DNA of 64,000 nucleotides from Albifimbria verrucaria (Eukaryota > Ascomycota > Sordariomycetes > Hypocreales > Stachybotryaceae). This document shows, one piece after another, positions 1-16,369 of this stretch. The DNA lies in contig JAHREC010000018.1 in assembly GCA_020081605.1 (NCBI GenBank), positions 5,208,001 through 5,272,000 on the forward strand. The letters are read 5' to 3'. The notes beneath the pieces were generated by a model that was not told the origin of the DNA, made no database searches, and saw only the letters and a program-made list of their open reading frames with translations. Numbering within the stretch: the stretch's first letter is position 1; each line of letters starts with the position of its first letter. The translations under genes were made by a program, and so were the position numbers.

Positions 1-2214
1 ATAATAAATATACTTATAAGGCCTTTTAAGGGTTTAATATAATTAATTTATTAATTTTCCTTTAAATAATAATAGAATTCTTTTAATTCTTTTAATAAAA
101 GGGGTAGATTAGCCTATAAAATAGCTTTATTTTATTTAATAAATTAATAGTATAGTTAAATATTTTAATATAAAATAATAATCTTATTTTTAATTTATAG
201 AATATATTCTTAAATATTTATAGTTTAATAAATAACTTTAATATAAGCTTAATTAATTATTTTTTTATTAAGAAAAATAAAGAAATTATTTAGGGTTTTA
301 ATAAAATAAATATACACTTTTTTCCTTAATATATTCTTAAAGGAGTATTAGCTTATTATCTTAAACTTAATTATTAATTTTTATATTATTATTAGTATTT
401 ATATAAATTAAGGTAGATTTTTAGGTTCTTAAGGGTTATTATAAATAATAATATAGGGTTTTTTTAGGTTTTAAATCCTTATTAATATTTAAATAAAGAT
501 AATTAAATATCTTAATAATATTATAGTTATTTATAATTATAAGGGATATATACTATATACTATATATAGGGATATAGATATTATTAATATTATATAGCTA
601 TAATATTTCTATAAAAATCTATTTTAGCCCCTAATTCTTTATAAATTATATACTTATAATATCTATAGCTATATTATTATTTATATCTATATAGATATTA
701 ATAGGATTTTAACTTCTTATTATAAATAATATATAAAATTAATTAATTATTTATAATAACTTTTATATAACTAAGGGTTAAGCTATTTTCTTAATTATAA
801 ATAGTCTTTTAAGGGATCTTAATCCTTTAAGCCCTTAAAATAGCCTAAGATAAAATAATTAACCTTTTAATAATAATAATAATAAGCCTTTTTCTTAGAT
901 TAGGTTTATTTTATTATTAGGGTATTATTTAATAATATAGTATATAATAGGTATTTAGTTTTTAATAATTTTTAGAAAAAAATAAGTTTTTTTATATTTA
1001 AAGATAGTTTATTTAATTTTTTTTATTATTTTAGGGTATTTTTATTATTATTTAATAGAAATTATTATATTCTTTTAGGTATTTAGTAATTAAGGTATAT
1101 ATAGAAGGATCTTATAATAAATAGCCTTCTTAAGATATATTAAAAAAATTCCTTTTTATTTTTCCTTTAATTCTAAGAAATATTTTTTTAAAGAATTAAG
1201 GAGAATATGAAACCCCTTAGGAATTAATAATATAATTATTTTATTTTATATAATTAATTAGCGATATAGGGTTTATAATAAATAATATTCTTTAGAATAA
1301 TAAAAGTTTATTCTTTGAAGACTTTTTAATCCTTATTTAAATTATAGATTATAAAAATAAACTTTATATTTTCTTTAAAATAAGCTTTATTTCTCTTAAT
1401 ATAAATATTAAGTATAGATAATTATAATATAATTAATTTTAATTAAGTATAATAATAACCTAAAGCTATATATAAAGCTATTAATAGCTTATATTATTAT
1501 TTAAAGTAGATAAATAATTATAGTATAAGTTAATTCTTATTTATTTATATTAAAAAGTCTTAAATAATTCTTTTAAGCTTAATATAATTATTAATTTTAT
1601 ATAATAATATCGTAATTAATAAAAAAAAGATATCTTAAAAAATATAAAATAGCTAGAATACCTTATGTATTTATAAAAGACCCTTAAAATAATAATCTTT
1701 GATATTATTTTTTTAATAAGGTAGATTAATAATTATATTATAATTAAGAAGTATATTAAATATTAAAAAAATCTAATTAAATAAAAAATTTAAATTAAAT
1801 TATTTAATTAATTCAAGATTTTTATAAATAATAAGAAAATCTAATTAAGAATAAATTATTAAAAGGCTTTTAAGTATTAAACTAAAAATATCTTTAAAGG
1901 TTAATGTAAAAAATATAAGCTTGAGAAGTATAATAATAAAGATTAATTATAAATATAATTAAATATTTAAATAATTATTTAAAACTCTTAATATTAATTT
2001 ATTATAGGATTTACTCTATATATACTATAATTTTGATATTTACCTAATACTTTTATAGCCAATAAGGCTAAGGCATCTATTCCTAGCCTATTCTTATTAT
2101 ATATAAGGATTTAAAGAGCCCTGATATTAAAACTATTCTTTTTTAATATTTATAGTTAATTAAGAGATTATCTAAGATTATTTAATATAATATATTATAT
2201 TTTAATTATATTAT

Positions 2215-3800
2215 TTATTAAAATAATTTATTATTAATTAATTCCTTAAGCTCTAGCTTTTTATATAATTATTTAATAGTAAGCCTTTTTATTAATATAT
2301 ATTAAATTCTTATTATTTTTATAAATAATAAAATCTTTATTATTAAATATTAAAGGATTAAAATTTATCATATATATATATAGCTATTTATAATATTTTC
2401 TTAGGCTTAATATTAAGGAGATTTAATGTTAAAATATTTATAATTTCCTTATAATTAATATTAATATTAAGCTTATATTATATTATTTAAAGTATTTTCA
2501 TATTTAATTTATAAATATTTAATTAAAAAAATTCATATAGCTTAATTCTTATAATAATTAATTAATAAAAAATAGTATTAATATTATAAAATATAATAAT
2601 ATTATAATTAATATATTTTATATTTTTTTATTTATTCTAAGGATCTTTAAAGTTTTAATATATTTAAAAATAATAAGATTATATTATAATAAATATTTTA
2701 ATAGATTAAAATAAAATTAAATAATTTATAAAAATAACCTTTATTATATGTAATATAAGGCTTTAAATAAATTAAAAGCTTATTTTTATTTTTATTATTT
2801 AAATATAATTTTAATATTAATAATAATTAATTAAATATAAAAAAAATTTTATTTTAATAAATAATTAATAAAATAATATTAATAAAATAATTTATAAATA
2901 ATTATAATTTTATAAAAGAATATTTTTAATACTTTTTAATTATATAAAATATATATTTAAATCTTTTAAGAAAGCTTATATTTTCTTAGAATAAATATAA
3001 ATATAAAAAATAAAATCTTATAATAAATATATATATATAAAATATTTAATTAAAAAATTAATATTTTATTAAATTTTATTATTATATTTTAGCTTTTTTA
3101 AAATAATTAAAGTTTTTTAAAAGTTATATTAAAATTATTAATATTAATTATTATGTATTATTTTATTATAATATAATATAATTTAATAATAAATATTATT
3201 AAATTTTTTTAATATTAATATTAATTAATATAATAAATAATAATTTTTATTTTTATAATTAAATTTATATATTTAATATATATTACTTAGCTATTTTTAG
3301 CTATTATAAATTCTTGATAAAATCTTTAAAATATTATTTAAATAGCTTTTTAAAATAATTATTAATAAGCTTATTTTAAATAATAAAAAAATACTTTAAA
3401 GCCTAGATTATAAATAATTTTATTAATTATAAGATTTTATATTATTTTAAAAAATATTTCTTCATAATTAATAAGAATATTTTTACTAATATATAAATAA
3501 TAAAAAGCATAAGTACTTTTTATAATACTTAATTTATATTTAATATTTTTAAAGAATTAAAATTATAAATAATTATTTTAATCTTTAATAATTTAATCTT
3601 AAATTTTTTAAAAATATAATTATTTAAATATTTATTTATACATATTATATTTTAGTTTTTATATTTATAAGTATAATAATAATATAAAAGATTTTTTTAT
3701 AAAGATTATATTATATATATTAAATATTAATACTTTATAATAATATATTTTTTTATATTATTAAGGAATTATATATTAAAATGTTTTTTATTATAAAATA
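2215..3800 (+). repeat. Dispersed repeat family A, copy 1
   Basis: This stretch can be followed by eye against 16370-17910 and 19110-20572. Shared landmarks occur in the same order: a CCTTAAGCT/CTTTATATAATTATTTAAT start, a TTAATTAATAAAAA segment, a TTTAATATATTTAAA segment, AAAAGCTTATTTTTATT, and an end near AAAGATTATATTATATATAT. Differences are mostly C/T and G/A with small gaps. It is probably a RIP-degraded transposon copy; coding capacity and class cannot be read. Edges are approximate. Confidence 0.6.
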
Positions 3801-6800
3801 AAATAACCTACTCTATACTTTATAGTATATAACCTATTAAATTATTATATAATCTTAATACTCCTTAAAACTAATTTAAAAGCTTATAAATAAAACCCTA
3901 AGCCTATAAGCTTTAATTTTATAATATAAATATAATTATTTTAGAATATATTTTATACTATTTTTATTTAATTTTTTTATATAATAATTATTATAATAAT
4001 TTTAAAGCTTTTATTCTTTATTATTTAAAAATAATAATATTAAAATATAATAAAAATATTAATAATAATAAAATAATAAAACTTATATTCTTAATTAAAA
4101 ATATATTTAATCCTTTAATATATATATTTTATAAATTAATTATAAATATAATATTTATTTTAATTATCATTTAAATATAAAAATTTATATTAATAATTTA
4201 ATAATATACTATATAATTAAAAACCTTAAAAACCTTTTTTAAAAAAAGCTATTTTATTTTAAAAATTAAAATTAAAATATATATATTTAATAATTAAATT
4301 TATATTAAAATAATAATATATTTTAATTTTATTAGAAAATAATAATAATAATAATATAATTTAAAATAAAAATATTTTATATTTAATATATATTATAATT
4401 CTTAAAAATATAATTATTAATTTAATAATTAAAAATATATTTTTAAAAATCTAAATAATAATATATAAGAGATTATAAAAGATTCTTAATATATTTATTT
4501 ATATAAATTATAATTATAAAATAAAATAAAATTAATATTTAAATAAATAATTAAAATAATTAAAAATAAAAACTTAAAATAATAAAAATAAATTTAAGGA
4601 ATAATTTATTATTTTAATTTAAAACTCTATAAACTATAAAATTAATATTATTTAATAATTAAAAATATCAAATATAAAAATTAATTTTTAAAGAACTTTT
4701 ATATTTATTTTAATTTATTAAAAATATATAATTTTAAAAGTAATAAAAGAAAAAGAAATATTTTTTTATATAAAATAAAAAAAACTCTTAAAAATTACTT
4801 AATTTTTATTAATATTAAAATATTAAAAATTTAAAAAAATATATATTTAATTTAATAATATTAAGAAATAATAAGCCTTTAAAAATAAAAATAATTTATT
4901 AAAATAAAAAAATAAAAATCTATATATAAATTTTTATATTAAAATATAAATAAATTATTTAATAATTTATTATATTTTTAAGCTTTAATATAAAATTAAA
5001 AAATAAATTTTATATATTAATCTTAAAGAATAAATAATTTTAATAAAATTTAATATTTATATTATTTAAAAAAATTTTATAATTTAAATTTATAAAATAA
5101 TTATTAAATAATCTAAATATAATATATTATAATAATATTAAAAAACTAATTAATAATAAAAATAATATTTTATATTTTAATTTAAAAATTTATTTTAAAA
5201 GTTTTATTTTATATATATATTTTAATTCAAATTAAAGATTAAAATAATATAATAATATAAATAAATTTTAATAATCATATTAAAATAAATATTATTAATA
5301 AAGAATTTATAAAAACATAAAATCTTAAATAATTAATTATTATATTTTTAAGATTATTTAATATATATAATTTTTTTATTTATATATTTAATATTTAATA
5401 AATTTTTATAATTTTTATAAATATTTAAAATATAATTAAAAATTAAATATTTATATATATATTTTAATAAAAATTATAAAAATATTAAAATAAAGAGTTA
5501 ATTTAAAAATTTATTTATTCTTTTATAAGCTTTATAAAAATATTTATTTTTTATATTAAAAACTTTTTATATATTTTTATATAAACTATTATAATTTTAA
5601 TATTATTATTTAAAAAATTATTATTTATTATTTTTAATTATATTTAAGCTTATTATTAAATTATAAAAATTAATATTTAAAATATTTATTATTATATTTA
5701 AATTATAAAAATTATAAATAAAAAATACTATATTATATTTTATATAATTATTATATATATTAAATAATGCTTTTTAAATTTATAAATATATTTATAATTT
5801 TTAAGTATATATATATATAAAATACTTAATAAATTATTTAATATTATTAATAAAAATTATTTTAATATTCTTATTTTTTTAAAGAAAAATTAAATAATAT
5901 ATATTAATTATATTAAAGAAATCTTAAAATAATTTAAAAATATTAAGTTTTTATAAAATTTAAAAAAATCTTTTTTATTAAAATTAAATAAAATTATTAA
6001 ATTCTATTTTTTTAGATAAAATAATAATAATAAATCTTAATTATATAAATATAATTTAAAATTAAAAAATCTATAAACTATAATAAAAATTAAATACTTT
6101 TAGGATTTTATAGTTTTTATTAAAAATTTATATAAAAGTATATAAATATTATAATACTTTTATATTTTTTATTTAAATATAATAAAAATAAAAAATAAAA
6201 AAATTTTATAAAATTAAATATAAAAAGAATTTTTATTAATTTATTAATATTTTTAAAAATATTATTATTATAATCTTTTAATATTTTATAAATAATAATT
6301 CTTAAAATTAATATTTATAAATTTATTATAATAAAAATATTATTTTAATTTAATAATAAAAAATTTATTATTTAATTATTTTTTAATTAAAGAAATATAA
6401 AGAGTTTAAATTTAATTATAAAATCCTTAAATAAAAGCTTATAATAATTATAAAATTATTTAAATATTAAAAATATTATTTTAATAATATTAATATTAAT
6501 TGAATTAAATTATTAATATTTATAATAATCTATAATATATAATAAGGGTTAATAATAAATATATATAATAATATATAGTATTAATATTTCATAATTTTAT
6601 TATTAATTATTATATAAAAATATAAAATTTAATTAATAAATTATTAAAAAGATTAAATTATATAAAGAAATATTATTTATAAAATATTTATTATTAAAGC
6701 TATGAAATAAAATTAAATAAGCTTAAAGAATTTTTATAAAAAAATATAAATAAAATTTATAAAATAATAAAATAATTAATAATTATATTTTTAATTATTA

Positions 6801-8046
6801 TAAATAAAAAACCCTAAATAAAAAAAAATTAAACTAAATAAAATATTGTTATTTAAAATACTAAAATTTAAGGTTTATTAAGATTAAATTAATAATAAAA
6901 AGCTATTAAAATTAAAACTAAAATAATCTTAAAGAAAATATATTAATTATAAATAATAACTTATATAATATAAAATATTAAAAGGTTTTATTAAAATATT
7001 ATATATAATTTAAATTTAAGCTTAAATTTAATTAAATTATTTAAGAGATTTAAGATAAATATTTAAAAAATTAAAAAATTAAAATAAATAATATATAAAT
7101 AAAATTAAAATAAAAATATCTTTTTAATCTATAAATTAATTTAAGGTTATTATATATAAAAGCTAAATTAATATATTTATTAAGCTTAATATTAAATAAA
7201 AACTATTATAATTATTTTATAAGAATATATTAATAAAATACTTTATATATTTATATTATAAAATGAATTTAATAAAGATTCTATTTAAAAAACTTTAAGG
7301 ATATTATTAATTAAATAAACCTTTATATAATTTATTGAAGAATAATAATAAAAAATATTAATTTTATAGGATTTTTATATTATTATTAATATTAAATAAG
7401 CTATAATAAAAAATCTTAATAAATCTTATTATAAAATTATTAATATTTTAATAAATTTAATAAAAATTAATAATTATAAGTTAATATATTAAATTTATTT
7501 TAATTTATTAATTTATTATATTTTATAAAGAGTTTTTATTTATTATAATATTTAAAAAAAAAGGTTTTATATTTACGATTATATTTTTAAATATTAAAAG
7601 ATTAATATTAATATTTTAAAAATAATAAATATATTATTATAAATAAAGTATATTATAATATAAACTTAATGCATATTTATAAAATTAATTTTAAATTTTA
7701 TAAATATTTATTTTCCTATTTTTAAGAGATTTTATATTAAATTTAATATTATTTTAATTTCTTTTTAACTTTAAAATTATAATATTATAAATAAAATTAA
7801 CTAATTATTAAATCTTTTAAGTTTAAAAATTAATATATTTACTTATAAAATTAATAAATAAAGTTTTTTTATATATATATTTTTATAAATATAAAAAAAT
7901 TAATTTAAACTTAGGCTATATATTAATTTTTATAAAGAATATATTATTTAAGTATTAAGCTTTTTAATATTAAATAAATATTTTTAATTTTTAAATATAT
8001 TATATAGATAAGATATTTATATTTTAATTTTAATATATAATATTTT

Positions 8047-8136
8047 ATTATATATTTATATTTTATTATATATTTATATTTTATTATATATTTATATTCT
8101 ATTATATATTTATACTTTATAATATATTTATATTTT
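8047..8136. repeat. 18-bp tandem repeat, 5 copies
   Basis: Five adjacent copies of the unit ATTATATATTTATATTTT lie at 8047, 8065, 8083, 8101 and 8119. The third, fourth and fifth copies differ by one or two bases. The array sits at the left edge of dispersed repeat B copy 1. Confidence 0.85.
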
Positions 8137-8310
8137 AAATATTTATAAAGTTAAACTAAATTAAATAATATAATATATAATTTATATTCTAATAATTAAA
8201 ATTAAATTATGGTATTATTATTATAAAGTGTATTTATATTTTTAAAAATACTAATATTTATTAAAAAGATTATATATACTTTATCTTTATACTAGTTATA
8301 TATTTATAAT
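8060..8310 (+). repeat. Dispersed repeat family B, copy 1
   Basis: It is similar to 9190-9385 about 1.1 kb downstream. The clearest shared stretch runs from TATAATTTATATTCTAATAA through TATTATTATTATAAAG into an ACTTTAT segment; mismatches are largely C/T or G/A. It may be a tandem duplication or a short transposon pair. Edges are approximate. Confidence 0.45.
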
Positions 8311-9189
8311 ATATATAAAATCTTAATTTTATTAATTCTTTTAATTAATTTTTTAAAAATTTTAAAAATTTTTAAGTTTATATTTTTAAATAAAATAAGC
8401 CTTTTATTGTTATTATAGAAATCTGTATATTTATAGTTATAAATACTTTAAATACTTTTTAAATTTATATTTTAATATTTATATAAAACTATATTATATT
8501 AAGGATTATTTAATTTATTAATCAATAATTAAGCTTTAATATATTTATATAATATATATATCTTAAAATCATTTATCAAATTTAATATATAAAATATTAA
8601 TAAACTTTTAATATATTATTATTATTAATAAGACTATATTCTAAATATTATAGTAAGTATTAAGGTTTATTATAAAATAGATATTTCATAATTAATCTTA
8701 TAATTTTATAGAATTTATTTTTATTAATATTATTATTTATATATTAAAAGTTTAATATATAATCTTTAATAATTATATAAATTAAAGTTTCATAAAGCCT
8801 TATTAAGCTATATAATTAATATTATTAAATAAAGTCTTTTATTATATAATAGATTTAAATATTATATATATATGTATTAATTCTTTTAAGGGTTTTTAAT
8901 ACTTTAACTTTATATATATTATATTTCTTAAATTACCCTAAAATTAAATATCTATAATATACATATAAACATATTATATATTAAATTTTAAAACTTAGCT
9001 TTTATATAATATAGTAGAAATATATTTATAATCTATTCTTATAAGGTTTATATATAATTAAGCTTTTTTTGATATATTTAATATATTATATTATTTAAGA
9101 ACTAAGCCTTTTATTATTAAATAAGTATTTCTGTTCTTAAAATCTATTATAATATATAATAAATATACTTTATTTAGCCTTAAAATATA

Positions 9190-9385
9190 ATATTTTATTA
9201 TATATTTTTAATTATAATATTTATAATATTAAATAAGCTTAATTACCTTTTTATATAATTTATATTTTGATAATTAAGATTATAATATAATATTATTATT
9301 ATAAAGCTTATTAATATTTTTTAAGATAATTATACTCATTAAATAAATCAACTTTATATCCATATAAAGCTACCTATCTACTAGC
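9190..9385 (+). repeat. Dispersed repeat family B, copy 2
   Basis: This is the partner of the copy at 8060-8310, in the same orientation. The stretch 9310-9430 just beyond keeps more C residues (for example CTACCTATCTACTAGCC) than its surroundings, so it has been mutated less. Confidence 0.45.
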
Positions 9386-12300
9386 CTTAAAATCCTCCTC
9401 TACCTTACTTAATATATATATAGAACTATTAAGAGTATAGTATATAGGTAATATAATAATATATAAAGGCTTATTTATCGAGGTAAAAAAATAATAATAA
9501 ATATTAATAATAATAATTAAGGCTTTAAATAAATTATATATTATTAAATAAATAATAAATATAATATATAAATAATTTATAATTATATTAAAAAAATTTT
9601 AATAAGAAACCTAGGTTTATAAATTTATTATATACTAAAGCTTTTGAATATATTATTAAGCTTATATTATAAAAGATTATAAAGCTAATTTAAATAATTT
9701 TTTAGAATATATTAAAAGGTTTATAGCTTAAATTTATAATTATATTAAAAATATATTAAAGTTATTTATAATTTATGAATTTAATATAGAATTTCTTTTA
9801 AATTATATTATGATTAAATTAAATATTTTTATTATAAAACTAGCTTTAATAATTCTTTTTAATAAATCCTAAAGCTTTATATTAATTTTTATAGGCTTTT
9901 AAAGCTAAAATAATAATATTTTTAATATAAAATTATTTTTATTATAATATTATATATATTTTTATAATATATATTTATAGACCTAAATTCTAGATTAATA
10001 TTAAATTATATTTGAATCCCTTAAAAATAATTAATAAAGCTTTTAAATAAATTATAATTATAAATAAGAAAATTTTTAAAATAATAATAAAAAGAATTTA
10101 TTTTATTTAAAATATAAATTTAATAAATTTTAAAAAGTTTATTAAAAAAAAAAAAATTAAGATTCTATATATATTATAAATATAAAATTAATATAAAAAT
10201 AGATTATATATAATATTTTTAATAAATATAATTCTTTTAAGAAATATTAATAAGTTTTATAATAATAATATTATAGTATAATTGTAATTATTAAAATATA
10301 AATTATATAAAAAATTAATTAAGATTATTTAATATTATAAATATTATAATTAAAAATATAGAATAAACTATTATACCTTAGAGCTAAAATATAATTATTA
10401 TATATATATTATATATTTTAAAAATAGGAATATAAATTTAATAATAAAAAGCTTAATCTTTAAATAATATATTTTTATAAAAAAGATATATAATTTAATT
10501 ATATATATATTTTATAATAATTATAAAAAAAAATATAAAAAGTATTTATTTATTAATTTTATTAATTTAAAATCCTTATTCTTAAATTTAAAGGATTAAA
10601 TAATTTATTAATTATATTATAAAATATAATTTTAAGGCTTAAAATATAATTAATTTAATATTAAACTTAATATTAAATTCTTTAAAAAGAAATTTAAAAA
10701 ACACTTTAAATATTTAAAATTAAATTTTATAAATAATAATTAAATTAATATTAAATTTTAATATATATAATTATTATTTAATATATTATAATAAATATAT
10801 AATATTTTATATATATAAATAATATAAGCTTAGTTTATAGAAATCTTTTTAAGGTTAAATTAAATAATTATATATTTTATTATTTTAAATTTAAAAATCT
10901 ATAATTATTATTTTATTTTTAATTTTTAAAAAAATTAAAATTAATATAATCTTTTATAAATATTATATTAAAAATAAATAAAAATATTATTTTTATAAAA
11001 GATTTTAATTTGTATTATTTATTATAAAATATATATAATTAATATTTTATAATTAATAAAATCTTGAATATAAAAATATATTAATTTTATTTTAAGCTTT
11101 TTATTTTTTAAAATATAATTATTAAAAATAAATTAAATAATAAGAATAATATTATTAATTTAAGCTAAATAATCTAAGGTTTTAAAATAATATAAATAAA
11201 TATTAATAATATATAAAATAGCTTTATTATAGTATATAAATATTCTATATTATAATTATTATATATTTTATTATATTTTTATATTATTATTAAAATATAA
11301 TAAATAAATAAAAAGTATAATTAAATTAATAATTCATTTTAATTTATTTTATATTATCTTTAAATTGAAAATAAAAATAAATAAATTTATAGATTAAATT
11401 ATAAATTAAATTTTAATTATAATTAATATATTAATTTTTAAAAATATTCTAAAGCCTAGATATTAATATTTATAATAAAACTATAAAATATAAAAAATTA
11501 TTATAATTATAAAATAAATATATTATAAAATATAATATTTATATAATTTAATAATTTTTATAATTATAAAATAATAAAATTAAATTAAGCTTATAAAATC
11601 TATAATATATAATATAATATATATAAAAGTCTTTTAAAATTAGCTTTATATAATCTTATAAATAGAATAATATAAAGAATAAAATATTAAATATAATTAA
11701 ATAAATAAATATTAATTTAAATTTATATATATTTTATACCTTAAAAAATATACTTTAGCTATAAATATATTTAATATTATAAAGACTTTTAAGGAAAAAG
11801 CTTATATTTTAATAAAAAAATCTTATTTATTTTAATAATTACCTTAGGAATTATAAATATAAAAATAATAATAATATAAGATTATATTATAATAAATAAT
11901 ATATTAATTAATATTAAAGTTATAATTATAAATATAAAATATATATTATTTTATTAATAACTATAAAAAGTTTTTAATAATAATAAAATCTTAGCTAGCC
12001 TATTTAAAGCTTATAATAATTTTCTTATTAATATAATAATAGCCTTAGCTTAAATTAATATTATATTTAATTATTTTTAAATTATTTTTAGATTCTATTT
12101 ATAATAATATTAAAAAAATAAAAATATTTATTAAATAATATTAAATTCTTAAAAGCTAAAAGCTTATTTTATTATTTAATATAATTAATAAAATAATAAA
12201 AATTATATTAAAAAATTAAATTATTTTTATTATAAGAAAATATGATTCTATATTTAAAAATTAATAAATAATTAATTAAATTAACTTATAAAAATAATAA

Positions 12301-14594
12301 TAAAAATAATACTAAAGATAATATAAATAATATAAGCTTAATATAATATTATTTTATTTTTTAATTAAATATTAAATTAGCTATTAATATTATTAATTAT
12401 AGTAAATTAATTTAAACCCGAGATAAAATAGGCTTTTTAAATTAAATTTTTAAATAAATTAAAAACTATATTAATTTATAAATAGAATATTTTTATTTTA
12501 ATAATTAAATATTAAAAGAGTTATTTATTATAATAAATATCCTTAAAGCTATATAATTAAAAATTATATAAATAATATAAATATTATAAATATTAAATAT
12601 AATATAAAAATTATAATAATTAAATTAAATTAATTAAATTTATTTTTAAAGCTAATAAAAATATTTTTATATATTTTATTTATACTTAGAAAATAAATAT
12701 AAAATAAATATAATTTTATTTTATTATAATTAAATTAATAAAGATTATATAAATATTTAATATATAATTATATAAAAAGCTTTAATAAAAAATATATATT
12801 TTCAAAATTCTTATTAAGCTTATTTATTAATAATTTATATTAATTAATTTTATTATAATTATACAAAATTATTATACTAAATATATTTATAAATTATCTA
12901 TAAAAATTATTTATATATATACAATATATAAAATCTTTATATATTATAAGCTTATCTTTAAAAATAATAAATTATATATTTAATTTATTCTTTTTATAAA
13001 ATAAATAATAAAATATCTTTAAATTATAATTAATTTATATTATATAATTTTAATTAAAAACCTTAATATTATATTAAAAATTTTATTCTTTAATTTTTAT
13101 TTTAATAAAAAGATTATTTACTTTAAATATTATAATAATCTTAATAAGACTTTTATTTTTTTTTATATGATAATTATAAAAATTATTAAAAACTTAAAAT
13201 AAAAAAATTAAAAATTAAAAAGAATAAAAATAATTATAAAATTATATATATATTAAAAATATAATTAAGCTATAAAAATAATTTTAAAAAAAATATATAT
13301 ATTTATAATATTAAAATATAAAAAATAATAAAAAATAAAATATTATTTTATATATATTAAGGTTAATATATAATTAAATAATTAATATATATTTATATTT
13401 TTAATTATTAAAGTTTTTTAATTTTATAAAGGCTTAAAAAATATAAAAATTTTATATTTATATAAATAAAAATTAAAAAATTATATTATAAAATCATTTT
13501 TTAAAAAAAATCTTAAAAATAATAATATTTTAATATTAATATATAAAAAAATAATATATATTTTTATTTATTATTTAATTTATAAATATATATATAAAGT
13601 TATTATAAAAATACTAAAAATTATACTTTATTCAAAAAAGCTTTTTATATTTTAATAAAATTAAATTAATTATTTATAAATTATTTTAAATAAATTATTT
13701 AAATAATTTAAATTAAAAAAGATTAAATTATAAATTTATTATTATAAATAAATTATATACTAATATTAAGTTTAATATAAATATATATTTGATTTTATAA
13801 TTTAATTTTATAATTTATAAAATATAATTAAAATAATATAATTAAATAATTATAAGATATTATTAAAATAAAAAAATAAGAAATTATAATAATAATAAAA
13901 TAAATTTAAATAATAAATAAATAAATTTATCTTTAAAGGCTAAATATGTTATTTTTAAAAAAATTAATATAATTATTATTTTAAAAATAAAATATTAATA
14001 AATTTATATTATATATGAACTATCTTTAATTTAGGTATTTATTAATATTTTCTTTTTAAATAAACTTAAATTTTTATAATTAAGGTTATAATAATATTAT
14101 AAATAATAATAAAAATTAATAATATAAATTAATATTAAAATAGCTTTATATATAATATAGTCTTTTTTAAAAATTTATAAAAATATAGATTTTATATATA
14201 TATAAATATAGATTATATAATTAATAATAATTAAAATTATTAAAATTTAATAAATAAATTAATATTATATTAAGAATAATATATATATAATTAAATATAA
14301 TATAAATTGATAAAGCTTTATATTTTAGGCTTTATATATATAAAATATATTATATAAAATGTAAATTAAATTTATTTTATTTCTTTTAAGAATATTAATA
14401 TATTTTTAAAGGCTTTAGCTTTTTTATTTTTTAGGTTTTTAAAAAAATAAAAATAAAATATATTTAAAAAAAAATAAAATAAGGTATTTTCTTTTATAGA
14501 AATATTAATAATAATAAAAAAAAAACTAAATTATTAAATATTTATAAATATTAATATATTTAATATATATATATAATAAAATTAATAATAATTT

Positions 14595-14633
<39 letters not shown>

Positions 14634-14634
14634 C

Positions 14635-14715
<81 letters not shown>
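14595..14715. repeat. (ATA)n/(ATT)n microsatellite with palindromic junction
   Basis: A short ATA run (14595-14611) turns directly into an ATT run (14612-14715) that is broken by one C at 14634. The two arms are reverse complements, so the junction at about 14611 can form an all-AT hairpin. Confidence 0.9.
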
Positions 14716-14716
<1 letters not shown>

Positions 14717-16369
14717 GAATTAAATTTATATTATTTATAATTAAATAATATATATAAAAAAACTCAAAAATAATTTTTATATATTAATTAATTTATTAAT
14801 ATTAAAATGAAAATATTATATAATTATTGTATTTATAATATATATTCATAAATAAAAATCCTTATTTATGTAATAATAAAATTATAAAAAGAAATTCAAA
14901 AAATATAAAAATAAAAATTCTTTAAGATTATATAATAAATAAGCCTATATTAAATACGTTATTACTCTACCCTAGTAGCTACTAATAGTTAATATAGTAA
15001 CTATTATATTTATTAATATTTAATATAATTATTATTATAATTATTATTCTTTCTTACCTTAAGAAGCCTATTTAATATAATATAAAGATTATAAATTAAT
15101 AATCTTATTTAAAGGCTTATTATAGCTTTAATATAAAACTATAATAAACCCTTGAATATAATTATATTTATTAATATTAATATAATATTATAAATATAAT
15201 TTTTATTTTTAGTATAGCTAGACTATAAACTATAGTTAAAAATAAAGAATTTAATATAAATATAAGTTAAAGCTATATTATAAATACATATATTTTCAAG
15301 CTAAGGTTTATATTCATTATATAGTCTTCTTTTATAATTTAGGAATATAAATATATTATATATAATATAATATATTATTTCAAATATATAACAAATATAA
15401 TATAATAATAAACTTTAATTTTAATTTTTATATTATTAATAAACTTTTAATTTACTTCATTAATATATAAATATTATAAAGACTTTAAAAGATTTTAATA
15501 AAAATTAATTTCGTAATATTATAACTTTTATCTAAAAAGTTTTAGTTAATTATTTATTTTATTCAATTTATTTCTTATATATATAAGTATTCTTTTTTTA
15601 TATTTATATAATATATTTATATTTTATTATACGTAAATACTTAAATATATTTACTTTCTATAATATAATATAGTTTCTTAAAAATATTTTATAATAATTT
15701 AACTTATGGAGTCTTTTATAATATAATTACTATTTATTATTATATTTATAAATTTCAAAAGATTATATAATATTTAAATACTTAAATTTTATTTATTTAA
15801 GAAAACTTATGAATATTAATCTAATATAAATTAAATACTTTTTCAAATTTTAAAATTATAAATTTTAATCTTTTTATAAATAATTATTTTATTTTATTAA
15901 TATTAAGACTAATTATTAATTTTTAATAATAAAAATAATATGTTATTAAAAATTTATAATCAATTTAATAATTCTTTTTATTAAATGTATTTACTATAAT
16001 ATATTCTATTAAAGATTTTAATAATTTAAAATATTCTTTTGAATATTATTTATAATTATAAGTAATTAATATTTTATATTTTTGAAATTAAAATTATATT
16101 TATATAAAATAAAATAGAAAAGGGTTTTTATATAAATAAGTCTTTATTTATTTATAATTATTTTATTTTAAATAAATTTAAATACTTTTTAAAGGGTTCT
16201 ACTCTATACCTATTATAATCTTTATATTTATTTATTATTTTTATAATAATTATAGCTAAAATCTTATTCTTAGCTTATTATTATAATAAATAAGAATCTA
16301 TATTAATTATATTCTTTTATAATACCTAAAATCATTTAAGGTCATTTAATATAGTTTAATATTACTTAA